Shown here piece after piece: positions 1 through 7,234 of a stretch of DNA of 41,345 nt (positions are counted from its first letter, which is position 1; each line of letters starts with the position of its first letter). This DNA is from Lachnospiraceae bacterium. Lineage in GTDB: Bacteria > Bacillota > Clostridia > Lachnospirales > Lachnospiraceae. Made by a program: the position numbers and the translations under genes. The notes below the pieces were generated by a model that saw only the letters and a list, made by a program, of their open reading frames with translations, did no database searches and was not told where the DNA came from. Location: assembly GCA_016288005.1 (NCBI GenBank), contig JAEEXY010000022.1:1-41345 (forward strand), read 5' to 3'.

Positions 1-56
1 GACTGAAGACCGAGTGGAAGGAGTTCGTGAGCGCGGTCGAAGAGATATTAAGATAA
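1..56 (+). CDS. PadR-type transcriptional regulator, C-terminal fragment
   Basis: Only the last 17 codons are present, read in the frame that stops at TAA 54-56. The tail reads LKTEWKEFVSAVEEILR, which resembles the C-terminal helix of PadR-family regulators. PadR genes commonly sit directly upstream of DUF1700 genes such as the one that follows at 129, and the short 72-base gap fits one transcription unit. The family call rests on this short tail and the neighbour, so it is tentative. Confidence 0.5.
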   Translation, partial: LKTEWKEFVSAVEEILR

Positions 57-128
57 AGCAGTACGATCACAAAAGGGTGGAATTCAGATAAACTACATAT
101 CCCCTACACAGGGAAGAATGGAGGAAAC

Positions 129-1583
129 ATGACAAAGCAGGAATATATGGACAAGCTCAGGGAGAAGCTTGCCGGATTTGATGAGGATATCAGGAACGAG
201 ATATTCACCGATTACGAGGAGCATTTCACCATGGGCGCTGCGAACGGCAAGACCGAAGAGCAGATCTGTGAGGAGCTCGGCAGCATCGATGAGCTGGTAG
301 ATGAGCTGAACAAGCTGACCGGTAAGGAGCAGAAGTCCGGTAAGGGCATCCACATCCAGATCGATGAGGAGCAGTTCAAGCAGGCAGCTGACAATATTTC
401 AAAGACCATGAGCGATACCGCGAAGAATATCGCGGGCTTCCTCGGAAGCTTTGCGGCGACCGTTACGAAGGGCACCACGAAGTTCACTTCGAACGTCGGC
501 GATACCGCAGGTACCGTATTCAATAATATTTCAGACAAGACCGAGGATTTCGCAAAGGCTTTTGCTGAGGGCTTTGAGAAGGTGGCGGGCAAGGTTAAGG
601 ACAAGTCCGGCGCTTTTGCGAAGGAGTTTTCCGACAGTTTTAACCGCAGCATGAACAAGGACGCGGCTGAGGCGGCGACCAAGTCGGCCCCCGAGACAGA
701 GGAGGATCCCTGCGCACCTTTCTTCAATCAGGCAGAGGGCGAGACCGCACAGGATACAGAGGATGCCGGATGTGTTCGCGAGGAGACATCTGATGATGAG
801 GATTCAAAGATCTTTACCGCTGAGAAGTGCGATTCGATCGTGATCCAGACCGACTGCGGCGACGTTGTTGCGGAGGCGAGCGAGGACGGATCCGTACACG
901 TTGAGTACGAGAACGACGGCACCACCAACCAGAAACTGGCTTACGGCTTTGATTTCAGACAGGAAGGCTCGACGATCTACGCCGTAGCGAAAAAACGCCC
1001 CGGCACGAGCAATTTCTTCAAGAGCATGTCCTGCCCCGACATCACCGTTACCGTTCAGATCCCCGAAGGCCTGAAGAATGTTGCGATCAGGACCCTGAGC
1101 GGCGATGTGAACGCTTCGGATATCAATGTTGCGCAGATGAGCATCAGCACCATGAGCGGTGATGTGGATCTGGACAACTGCATCGCGAGCGAGTGCGAGA
1201 TCAGCACCATGAGCGGTGATATAGGCTTCTCGGACTGCAGCTTCGTAGGCGGAAAGTGCAGCACCGTAAGCGGCGATATCAGTTCCGACGATTCGACGCT
1301 TCAGCATTTTGAGGCCAAGACTACCAGCGGCGACATCGACCTCGATGAGACCAACACGCGCGATATGAACGCCGAGACCATCAGCGGAGATATCGACATC
1401 GAGCTGGCAGCAGGCGACGGCTATTTGGCTCATGTTAAGACCACCTGCGGCGATGTAAGGCTCGATTACAATGACGAAACGATCGAGATCATCCGCAGCG
1501 GCAGCTACGTAATGGGCGCCGGCGAGATCAAGCTCAATCTGACGAGCGTGAGCGGCGATATTACCGTTGAAGCAGGCGAGTAA
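129..1583 (+). CDS. DUF1700 (HAAS) and DUF4097 beta-repeat protein
   Basis: This is a protein of 484 residues with GGAGG just before its ATG. Residues 1-65 match the DUF1700/HAAS helical domain that usually partners PadR regulators. Residues 80-185 are a long stretch of amphipathic helix with repeated Lys/Phe/Ala spacing, followed by an acidic linker at 186-230. Residues 235-484 are a DUF4097-type beta solenoid in which an SGD motif recurs at residues 324, 343, 362, 381, 400 and 419, an exact period of 19. Related DUF4097 proteins often carry a membrane helix, but none is obvious here, so it may attach through the amphipathic region or stay soluble. The molecular function is unknown. A role in envelope homeostasis under PadR control is inferred from family context only. 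Confidence 0.8.
   Translation: MTKQEYMDKLREKLAGFDEDIRNEIFTDYEEHFTMGAANGKTEEQICEELGSIDELVDELNKLTGKEQKSGKGIHIQIDEEQFKQAADNISKTMSDTAKNIAGFLGSFAATVTKGTTKFTSNVGDTAGTVFNNISDKTEDFAKAFAEGFEKVAGKVKDKSGAFAKEFSDSFNRSMNKDAAEAATKSAPETEEDPCAPFFNQAEGETAQDTEDAGCVREETSDDEDSKIFTAEKCDSIVIQTDCGDVVAEASEDGSVHVEYENDGTTNQKLAYGFDFRQEGSTIYAVAKKRPGTSNFFKSMSCPDITVTVQIPEGLKNVAIRTLSGDVNASDINVAQMSISTMSGDVDLDNCIASECEISTMSGDIGFSDCSFVGGKCSTVSGDISSDDSTLQHFEAKTTSGDIDLDETNTRDMNAETISGDIDIELAAGDGYLAHVKTTCGDVRLDYNDETIEIIRSGSYVMGAGEIKLNLTSVSGDITVEAGE
1143..1220 (+). repeat. 21-bp exact direct repeat within the DUF4097 solenoid
   Basis: An identical 21-base segment starting ATCAGCACCATGAGCGG occurs at 1143-1163 and 1200-1220. The offset of 57 bases equals one 19-residue turn of the solenoid. 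This suggests a recent in-frame duplication or conversion between neighbouring turns. Confidence 0.8.
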
Positions 1584-1594
1584 AAAAATATATA

Positions 1595-1632
1595 CACGGG
1601 ACGGTTCCCACAACAAACACGGGGACGGTTCC
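1595..1632. repeat. Two degenerate copies of the GGGACGGTTC motif
   Basis: CACGGGACGGTTCCC (1595-1609) and CACGGGGACGGTTCC (1618-1632) are tandem, imperfect copies of the left end of the hairpin at 1635. Mirror-image fragments (GTCCCCATGTC and similar) continue to about 1740. The intergenic region is therefore a pile of partial copies of one repeat family. Confidence 0.7.
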
Positions 1633-1634
1633 GA

Positions 1635-1693
1635 GACATGGGGACGGTTCTTCTGTCTGCGCAGTTCGCAGACAGAAGAACCGTCCCCATGTC
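1635..1693. repeat. Palindromic element D: perfect 26-bp hairpin with a 7-nt loop
   Basis: The left arm 1635-1660 begins GACATGGGGACGGTTC. The right arm 1668-1693 is its exact reverse complement, and the loop is 1661-1667. It lies 52 bases after the DUF4097 stop codon. It is the simplest member of the family seen at 10518, 12633, 18348 and 30859. No T-run follows, so it is not a classical terminator, although so stable a stem could still stop transcription or protect a 3' end. Confidence 0.9.
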
Positions 1694-1846
1694 TGTGTAA
1701 GCCCCTTGTCTGTGGGATCTGTCCCCATGTCGGTGCCCCTTGTCTGCGAATCCTGATTTACTGCGCGCGGATAGTCTGCTAGAATATAATAGACGGACAG
1801 GCAAACGTGCCGGTCCGCAGATGATCATTCATAAGGAGTTTTTTCT

Positions 1847-2881
1847 ATGAGCTGTGAATTAAACACCAAGAGATATTTTGAAGAACTGGAAAAGGAGCTC
1901 GCGATCGATTCGGTCACGGGGCAATATCACGAACTGCAGGACTATCTGATCAAAGAGATCGAAGCGCTCGGCTTTAAGACCTCCACACTCCGCAAAGGCG
2001 GTATCATTGTTGATGCCGGCGGCGAGGGCCATCCGCTGCTCGTTACCGCGCATGGGGACACGATCGGCCTGATGGTCCGTCACATCAATGATGACGGCAC
2101 AGTAAAGGTCTGCAAGGTCGGCGGCCTCTACGCATATCATACCGAGCGTGAGAACGTCCGCGTGCATACCCGCGGCGGCAAGGTCATCACAGGTACCGTT
2201 CAGAGGAAAAATGCGTCGGTGCATGTGACCGAAGACGAGCTCAATAAAGAAGTTGCCGATTTTGACAAGAACTCATTCGTCGTACTCGATGAGGATGTGC
2301 ACTCCGCGGCCGACGTACGCGCACTGGGCATCGAGGTCGGCGATTATGTGGCCGTAGAGCCACGCTTTACCGTATCGAACGGTTACATCAAATCGCATTT
2401 TATCGACGATAAGGCTCTGGTCGCAGTGCTCATGGAGCTGCTTAAAGACATAAAAGACGGGAAGATCACTCTTTCCCGCAAGGTCTATATCTATATATCA
2501 TTCTATGAGGAGATCGGCCACGGCGGATCGATGATCCCCGCGGATGTCGAGGATTTCCTGGCTGTCGACATCGCCTGCATCGGTCCCGAACAGACCAGCA
2601 GCGAGCGCAAAGTCTCGATATTCTGCAAGGATTCGCGGTTCCCGTACAACCTCGACATGACTCACGAGCTCGAAGCCTCCGCCAAGGCTTCCGGCGCCGA
2701 CTACGCGCTCGATATTTTCACGCCTCACTACGGAACGGATGCCGATCCCGCGCTCGTGGCAGGTTTTGACGTACGCCACGCCGCCATCGGCCCCGGCGTC
2801 CGCGCAAGCCACGGCTATGAGAGAACGCATATCGACGCGATCAAGAGTACATATAAGCTGCTCGCGGAGTATGTAGGTTAG
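1847..2881 (+). CDS. M42-family metallo-aminopeptidase
   Basis: This is a cytoplasmic zinc/cobalt aminopeptidase of 344 residues, the usual M42 length. It probably removes N-terminal residues from peptides, acting as a large tetrahedral assembly as known for the family. Visible family motifs are AHGD (H69, D71), the bridging Asp in FIDDKA (D187/D188), the catalytic EE pair at 221-222, a D241 ligand and H322 in SHGYERTH. Residues of about 75-165 form the inserted lid domain. The ATG has AAGGAG nine bases upstream (1833-1838), and a lone TATAAT at 1785-1790 may be its -10 box without a clear -35. Substrate preference (glutamyl, leucyl or another) cannot be read from the sequence. Confidence 0.9.
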   Translation: MSCELNTKRYFEELEKELAIDSVTGQYHELQDYLIKEIEALGFKTSTLRKGGIIVDAGGEGHPLLVTAHGDTIGLMVRHINDDGTVKVCKVGGLYAYHTERENVRVHTRGGKVITGTVQRKNASVHVTEDELNKEVADFDKNSFVVLDEDVHSAADVRALGIEVGDYVAVEPRFTVSNGYIKSHFIDDKALVAVLMELLKDIKDGKITLSRKVYIYISFYEEIGHGGSMIPADVEDFLAVDIACIGPEQTSSERKVSIFCKDSRFPYNLDMTHELEASAKASGADYALDIFTPHYGTDADPALVAGFDVRHAAIGPGVRASHGYERTHIDAIKSTYKLLAEYVG

Positions 2882-2894
2882 TTTTTACAACCCC

Positions 2895-2926
2895 AGACAC
2901 AAGAGGACGGTTCTTCTCCCGTGTCT
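2895..2926. repeat. Degenerate copy F of the palindromic family
   Basis: AGACAC (2895-2900) and GTGTCT (2921-2926) enclose AGGACGGTTCTTCT, a decayed half of the same motif. It lies between the convergent stops of the M42 gene (2881) and the anti-sigma gene (2944). Confidence 0.6.
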
Positions 2927-2943
2927 GTGTATCTGTGGCCCCT

Positions 2944-4401
2944 TTATTTCCTGTACTGCACGGTCTCATCGGTCTCTGCCCGGTCAGCCAGGTTTCCGGC
3001 TTCGTCAAAGGTATAGCGGGACACGCTGCAGGTGCCGCCGATCGTAAATGAGCTGGTTGCCGGCGAAAAGAATGTTGAAACAAAGCTCTCGACATCCCAT
3101 TCCAGCAGGCCGTTGGCGTTGACGTTCAGTTTGCCGCCCATGCAGCCGCTCACTGCGTAGAAGGTTTGCGGGGTACCGCCCTCGCGGTCGCACACCAGCA
3201 ATATCGCGGTGTAATTGTCCCGGACCAGAGGCGTCAGCTCTTCGCTGCTGATGCTCCATCCATGTTTATCAAAAACGTAATCGAGAATGTTCGCTATCTC
3301 GTGGCGTCCGCCTTCATCGTGCTGCAGGGGGACGGCGTATGCGGACGAGAAAACTTTTCCGCCGAACTCGACCGTATCCGTGATGTAGTACTGGCAATCA
3401 TCGGTATTGTAGGAATAATCCTCGAGGATGTTTGCTTCTTTGTCGACCTTAAACAGGTGGGAGGTATCGCCTGTAAACGTGTTGGACAGCTGCACCATGT
3501 ACTCGTCTCCGAGGCGGATGACGTTGCGGATGCCGTAATTCCCGACCTCGGTTTTGTGAAAGCTTAATTCATTGCCTTCGCTGTCATAGCGGCTGAGACA
3601 CAGGTTTGTGACGTCGCCTCTGCTGACCACTTCCCAGGTTCCGTCGCCGTTATCGAGGACAGCCGCGATTTCTTCGATCGAAAATGAATGATCTGTCTTC
3701 TTTTTCCACAATATGTTTCCTGCATCGTTTACACACGCGACCCATCCGCGAAGAGTATCTGTCGAGGAGCGGAGATGGTTCTGTCCCCACACGGCTGTTT
3801 TATCACCTAAGCGTGCATATCCGGAAATATAGAATTCCCTGAACTGTGCGCGCCAGAGAACGCGGTCGTCCGTATAGCATTCGAGTATGCAGATATCTTC
3901 CTGCTCCGCGCCGTCGACAGTATCGTAATCGATCCGGTAGCCGATATCGTTTTGGGGCGCGGGAGTGACACGTGAATTGAGGTTCCACGCAGCGGCCAGC
4001 TCGTCGGGAGAAGGCTCGGACGGCGTGATCTCCCAGCCCTGCACGGAATGTCTGATGACTTCGGCGGTTTTGCTGTAGGTGAAGCTGTTGGTCGTTATGT
4101 CCCGGTAGACCGCTTTTAACTCCGAACGGCTGAGGCCCTCTGAAGGCAGGCCGTTTTCCTCGAAAAACTGCACCGCCTCATTGTACTCTTTGGCCTCTGC
4201 CGAGAGCAAAACGGCGGTCGGGATAATGAGTGCGGTCATGAGCAGGCAGGCGGCCAGAGCGCCCCAGCTCAGGCGGAAGCTGCGTTTTTGCGCGGCACCG
4301 GTTTTTGAGGAACGGACGGGAGCACCGGGTAATGAAGCGGCTTCCCGTATATATTTTTCGTCGATATTGTTTAAGACCTTTGATATATCGTCTTTGTTCA
4401 T
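2944..4401 (-). CDS. Putative membrane anti-sigma factor partnered with the ECF sigma at 4398
   Basis: The protein has 485 residues: a short cytoplasmic N-terminus (1-45), one membrane helix at 46-67 and a large extracytoplasmic part. The start codon overlaps the end of the sigma gene by four bases (ATGA type), so the two are translationally coupled. This layout is typical of ECF sigma/anti-sigma pairs. The N-terminus (MNKDDISKVLNNIDEKYIREA) resembles that of the second such protein at 11405 (MSKDKL...IKDEYIKDA), which suggests both use this segment to hold their sigma factor. The outer part has no family I recognise; its many short beta-like segments could form a sensor domain. Anti-sigma function is inferred from position and topology. 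Confidence 0.6.
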   Translation of the reverse strand: MNKDDISKVLNNIDEKYIREAASLPGAPVRSSKTGAAQKRSFRLSWGALAACLLMTALIIPTAVLLSAEAKEYNEAVQFFEENGLPSEGLSRSELKAVYRDITTNSFTYSKTAEVIRHSVQGWEITPSEPSPDELAAAWNLNSRVTPAPQNDIGYRIDYDTVDGAEQEDICILECYTDDRVLWRAQFREFYISGYARLGDKTAVWGQNHLRSSTDTLRGWVACVNDAGNILWKKKTDHSFSIEEIAAVLDNGDGTWEVVSRGDVTNLCLSRYDSEGNELSFHKTEVGNYGIRNVIRLGDEYMVQLSNTFTGDTSHLFKVDKEANILEDYSYNTDDCQYYITDTVEFGGKVFSSAYAVPLQHDEGGRHEIANILDYVFDKHGWSISSEELTPLVRDNYTAILLVCDREGGTPQTFYAVSGCMGGKLNVNANGLLEWDVESFVSTFFSPATSSFTIGGTCSVSRYTFDEAGNLADRAETDETVQYRK

Positions 4402-4955
4402 AGACCCACCCCTTCCCTGATGAGGTATTTTCTGAGTGACTTTCTGACGCGTGAGAGCCGCACGGATACGTAATGACCGGTCTTGCCGAACATGTTCGCG
4501 ATATCCTCTGTGGTATCGGCGTACCAGTAGCGGCGGACAAACATTATCCTGTCGGTTTCGGGCAATGTTTCCAGAAAACGGTCGATCAGTTTTGCGGTCT
4601 CTTTCGCTTCGACCTCGTCCTCGACCGACGCCGTGGAAGGAAAGCAGTCCGCTATCTCGTCGAGAGCGATGTCGTAGGTGCTGTTTCTCTTTTGCGCCGT
4701 GTTCTCATGATATTTTTTCAGTGCCAGGTTTTTCACGATCCGGCTGAGATACCCCGCCAAAGGATCGGGACGCTGCGGGGGCACGGTGTTCCAGACCGCC
4801 AGATAGGCGTCGTTTACGCACTCCTCGCTATCCTGCCGGTTGTTCAGTATATTTCGGGCTATCCGGTTGCAAAGATTGCCGTATTTACGGGACAGTTCGG
4901 CGATGGCCTGCTCCGAGCGCTCAAAGAACAGGTCGATCAATTTTCCGTCGTCCAA
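4398..4955 (-). CDS. ECF-type RNA polymerase sigma factor
   Basis: This is a sigma-70 family protein of 185 residues with only regions 2 and 4, the normal size for extracytoplasmic-function sigmas. Region 2 includes DSEECVNDAYLAVWN (about 42-56), the core-binding and -10 recognition helices. Region 4 includes LPETDRIMFVRRYW and the helix-turn-helix TTEDIANMFGKTGHYVSVRLSRVR near the C-terminus. It directs RNA polymerase to a small regulon, presumably in response to the membrane protein encoded downstream. It is transcribed away from the leader ORF at 5168, with a SigA-like promoter at 5021-5049. A paralogous pair lies at 10845-12616. Confidence 0.9.
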   Translation of the reverse strand: MDDGKLIDLFFERSEQAIAELSRKYGNLCNRIARNILNNRQDSEECVNDAYLAVWNTVPPQRPDPLAGYLSRIVKNLALKKYHENTAQKRNSTYDIALDEIADCFPSTASVEDEVEAKETAKLIDRFLETLPETDRIMFVRRYWYADTTEDIANMFGKTGHYVSVRLSRVRKSLRKYLIREGVGL

Positions 4956-5020
4956 GCTATCACCGTCCCTTCCGGCCTTACCCGCTGTTTTAAAGCCCTC
5001 TGCTATATATCTACGGTTTT

Positions 5021-5049
5021 ATTATAAAAAATCTCACATATGTTGTACA
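5021..5049 (-). promoter_or_regulatory. SigA-like promoter for the ECF sigma operon
   Basis: On the minus strand, TGTACA (5044-5049) is followed after 17 bases by TATAAT (5021-5026). It lies about 65 bases upstream of the sigma start. Its -35 box is 18 bases from the -35 box of the divergent promoter at 5068. Confidence 0.65.
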
Positions 5050-5067
5050 CAAAAACAGAAAAATGTC

Positions 5068-5096
5068 TTGACAGGAAAAACAAACACGCTTATAAT
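5068..5096 (+). promoter_or_regulatory. Consensus SigA promoter for the leader ORF and efflux operon
   Basis: TTGACA (5068-5073), a 17-base spacer and TATAAT (5091-5096) match the consensus exactly. Transcription would start near 5103, about 65 bases before the leader ORF at 5168. It is the strongest promoter I see in the window. Confidence 0.85.
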
Positions 5097-5167
5097 CCGT
5101 TTACAGTGGACAACCACAAAGGGATCGTCGAAATTAACAGAAACTATAAGAAAGGAGGCAAAAACTG

Positions 5168-5269
5168 ATGATGAAATATCGTACATTTAACGGAAACTTA
5201 TCTGCGGCTCATGGAAAATTCAATATCGTGGATATAAGGTTAGCTTTTGCCTCGGATCGATGCAAATAG
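5168..5269 (+). CDS. Leader peptide ORF of 33 codons upstream of the ABC exporter genes
   Basis: The peptide is MMKYRTFNGNLSAAHGKFN followed by IVDIRLAFASDRCK and TAG at 5267-5269. AAAGGAGG (5151-5158) is an excellent ribosome site nine bases before the ATG, and a consensus promoter lies upstream. The peptide has no signal sequence, membrane helix or recognised family. A terminator-like palindrome begins 27 bases after its stop, and the exporter genes follow. This order matches the bmrB leader of Bacillus subtilis bmrCD, where ribosome stalling on a short ORF prevents termination. I infer a regulatory ORF; a small independently acting peptide is the alternative. A second ATG at 5171 could also be used. 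Confidence 0.7.
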   Translation: MMKYRTFNGNLSAAHGKFNIVDIRLAFASDRCK

Positions 5270-5302
5270 ACTGTGTTTTTATAGTGTATTTTCATAGGCC
5301 GC
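5204..5302 (+). promoter_or_regulatory. Candidate antiterminator pairing inside the leader
   Basis: GCGGCTCATGG (5204-5214, codons 13-16 of the leader ORF) can pair with TCATAGGCCGC (5292-5302) over eleven positions, with two G-U wobbles and one mismatch. The second segment contains the first six bases of the left terminator arm (5297-5302), so the two structures are mutually exclusive. A ribosome on codons 13-16 would block this pairing, while one held earlier would allow it. This was found by eye and not by a folding program. Confidence 0.5.
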
Positions 5303-5326
5303 GGTGCAATTGCACCGCGGCCTTTT
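5297..5326 (+). terminator. Intrinsic terminator (attenuator) before the exporter genes
   Basis: A perfect 26-base palindrome (5297-5322, left half GGCCGCGGTGCAA) is followed by TTTT. It lies between the leader ORF stop (5269) and the first exporter start (5382). No strong second promoter is visible after it, so exporter transcription probably depends on reading through. Confidence 0.75.
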
Positions 5327-5381
5327 CACGTCTTTTTGCATTGTTTCCGGGGATGGGAATAGAGAACGGAAGTGATTATCA

Positions 5382-7118
5382 ATGAAATTAGGGAAGTATT
5401 TATCAAGGTATTGGAAACAATATATATTTGCGATCATATGCCTGATCGTTTATGAAGCACTGGACATGGTATCTCCGCAGGTTGCGAAGAGCCTGGTCGA
5501 TGACGTTATCCGCGGCGGAAAGGTGGAGCTGCTCGTCAATCTCCTCCTGATCCTGCTGATCGTCGGCATCGGACGCGTGCTCGCGGGCTACGGCAGGGAG
5601 TACACCTTTGACAAGGTCAGCTTCCGCGCGGGCTCGGATATCAGAAAGCGGCTGATGGAGCACATTCAGAAGCTCGGAGTCGATTTCTTTGACAGGACTA
5701 ATACCGGCGAGATCATGTCGCGTGTAACGAGCGACGTGGAGGCGGTGCAGTCGGCATTCGGCTACATCGGCATGCTCGCGATCCAGATCGTGCTGCACAC
5801 CGCGATGGTGCTGTATTTCATGTTCAGGATCAGCTGGAAGCTCACGCTTTTCCCGGTGGTCGCGCTGCCGATCTGCGGCGTGCTCGCGATCATTCTCGAG
5901 AAAAAGCTGGACAAGGTATATGACGACATCAGCGAAGAAAACGCGAAAATGAATACCGTTGCGGAGGAGAACCTCGCGGGAGTGCGCGTGGTAAAAGCCT
6001 TCGCGCGTGAGAAGTTCGAGATCGGCAAGTTTCTCGGACACAACAAGACTTATTATGACCTCAACATGAAGATGTCGCTCGAATGGGTGCGCTACGATCC
6101 CATATTTGCAATGGTTTCGAGGCTTCTGCCCATTACCGCGGTCCTCTTCGGAGGCGTGCTCGTGATCAGACAGGAGATCACGCTCGGCGAACTCTCCGCA
6201 TTCGTCGCTTACTGCGAGAACGCAGTATGGCCGATGGAGATGCTCGGCTGGATCGCAAATTCGATCGCTTCGGCATTCGCGTCGAAAAAGAAGATCGACA
6301 AGATCTTTGCCGAGAAGCCTTCGATCGAGGCGCCCGAGGCTTCCGGGGATGAGAAGTTCGAGTTTAAGTCGCTCGAATTCGACCATGTGAGCCTCACGAT
6401 CGGCGACAAGGAGATACTCAAGGACATCTCGTTTAAGCTCGAGGCGGGCAAAACGCTCGGCATTATGGGCGCGACCGGCGCGGGCAAGACCTCGGTCATC
6501 AACCTGATCCTGCGCTTCTACGACCCCACAGAGGGCGTTATCAGGCTGAACGGCACAGACATCAGGGAGCTGCCCTTTGAGACTGTCCGCAGGGCTTCTG
6601 CGGCGGTTATGCAGGATGTTTTCCTGTTCTCCGACACTATAGCGGAGAACGTGCGTCTCGGCAGCAAGGACAGTATCACCGATGAGGACATTGAGACTGC
6701 GCTCGATGCATCCTGCGCGGCAGAATTCGTGGCAGGACTCGAAGAGGGCCGCGAAACGGTCATCGGAGAAAGAGGCGTCGGCCTCTCCGGCGGTCAGAAG
6801 CAGAGGATCAGCATGGCACGTGCATTCGCAAAGCATGCACCGCTGCTGATACTTGACGATTCGACCTCTGCGCTCGACATGGAGACCGAGCATCAGGTAC
6901 AGAAGAATATCGGCGCCATGGGCGGCATGACCAAGATCATCGTTGCCCACAGGATCTCGGCGGTACGCCGCGCGGAAGAGATCATCGTACTCGAGGGCGG
7001 AAAGGTGCTCGAGCGCGGAACTCACGCGGAGCTGATGGACCTGGGCGGCTACTATTACGACACATATCTCGCGCAGTACGGCGAAGCTATGGATTGCGCA
7101 GAGGTACAGACAGCATAA
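5382..7118 (+). CDS. ABC exporter half-transporter, degenerate-site subunit (BmrC-like)
   Basis: A protein of 578 residues: a six-helix type IV (exporter-type) membrane domain (about 1-310) fused to a nucleotide-binding domain. Walker A GATGAGKT is at 363-370, the Q-loop Gln at 411, LSGGQ at 468-472, Walker B LLILDDS at 488-494 and the H-loop His at 523. The residue after the Walker B Asp is Asp493 where the catalytic Glu normally sits. That is the known signature of the non-catalytic subunit in heterodimeric exporters such as BmrC and TM287. Its partner is the next gene, at 7235. Substrates are probably lipophilic drugs or lipids, as for the family. The start has a modest GGAAGTG ribosome site. 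Expression is likely governed by the leader and terminator at 5068-5326. Confidence 0.9.
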   Translation: MKLGKYLSRYWKQYIFAIICLIVYEALDMVSPQVAKSLVDDVIRGGKVELLVNLLLILLIVGIGRVLAGYGREYTFDKVSFRAGSDIRKRLMEHIQKLGVDFFDRTNTGEIMSRVTSDVEAVQSAFGYIGMLAIQIVLHTAMVLYFMFRISWKLTLFPVVALPICGVLAIILEKKLDKVYDDISEENAKMNTVAEENLAGVRVVKAFAREKFEIGKFLGHNKTYYDLNMKMSLEWVRYDPIFAMVSRLLPITAVLFGGVLVIRQEITLGELSAFVAYCENAVWPMEMLGWIANSIASAFASKKKIDKIFAEKPSIEAPEASGDEKFEFKSLEFDHVSLTIGDKEILKDISFKLEAGKTLGIMGATGAGKTSVINLILRFYDPTEGVIRLNGTDIRELPFETVRRASAAVMQDVFLFSDTIAENVRLGSKDSITDEDIETALDASCAAEFVAGLEEGRETVIGERGVGLSGGQKQRISMARAFAKHAPLLILDDSTSALDMETEHQVQKNIGAMGGMTKIIVAHRISAVRRAEEIIVLEGGKVLERGTHAELMDLGGYYYDTYLAQYGEAMDCAEVQTA

Positions 7119-7234
7119 TTATTGAGCGAAGCGAAAGGCAAGCAGAATTGCGAAAGAGGAATTTGCCTCGCAGAGGCAAAACCTCGAAAGCAAACTGCGA
7201 AAGCCCGAAGCGAAGCGAAGGGAAGTGATGAAAT
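7119..7234 (+). other. Purine-rich spacer with GCGAAG tracts and a small hairpin
   Basis: The spacer between the two exporter genes is rich in GCGAAGC and ATTGCGAA strings. It contains one 8-bp hairpin, TTTGCCTC (7162-7169) with GAGGCAAA (7173-7180). Related ATTGCGAA strings occur at about 9057 and 10800. I see no ORF, promoter or T-run, so the genes are probably co-transcribed. GGGAAGTGATG near 7220 may serve the next start. Confidence 0.5.

Noticed and set aside
1635-1693. Intrinsic terminator after the DUF4097 gene
   Set aside because: The stem is very stable but no T-run follows on either strand, so it is listed as a repeat.
5403-7025. Open frame of 540 codons on the minus strand
   Set aside because: It lies fully inside the first ABC exporter gene, whose motifs are intact. 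The antisense frame is His/Arg/Asp-rich with no family and reflects codon bias.
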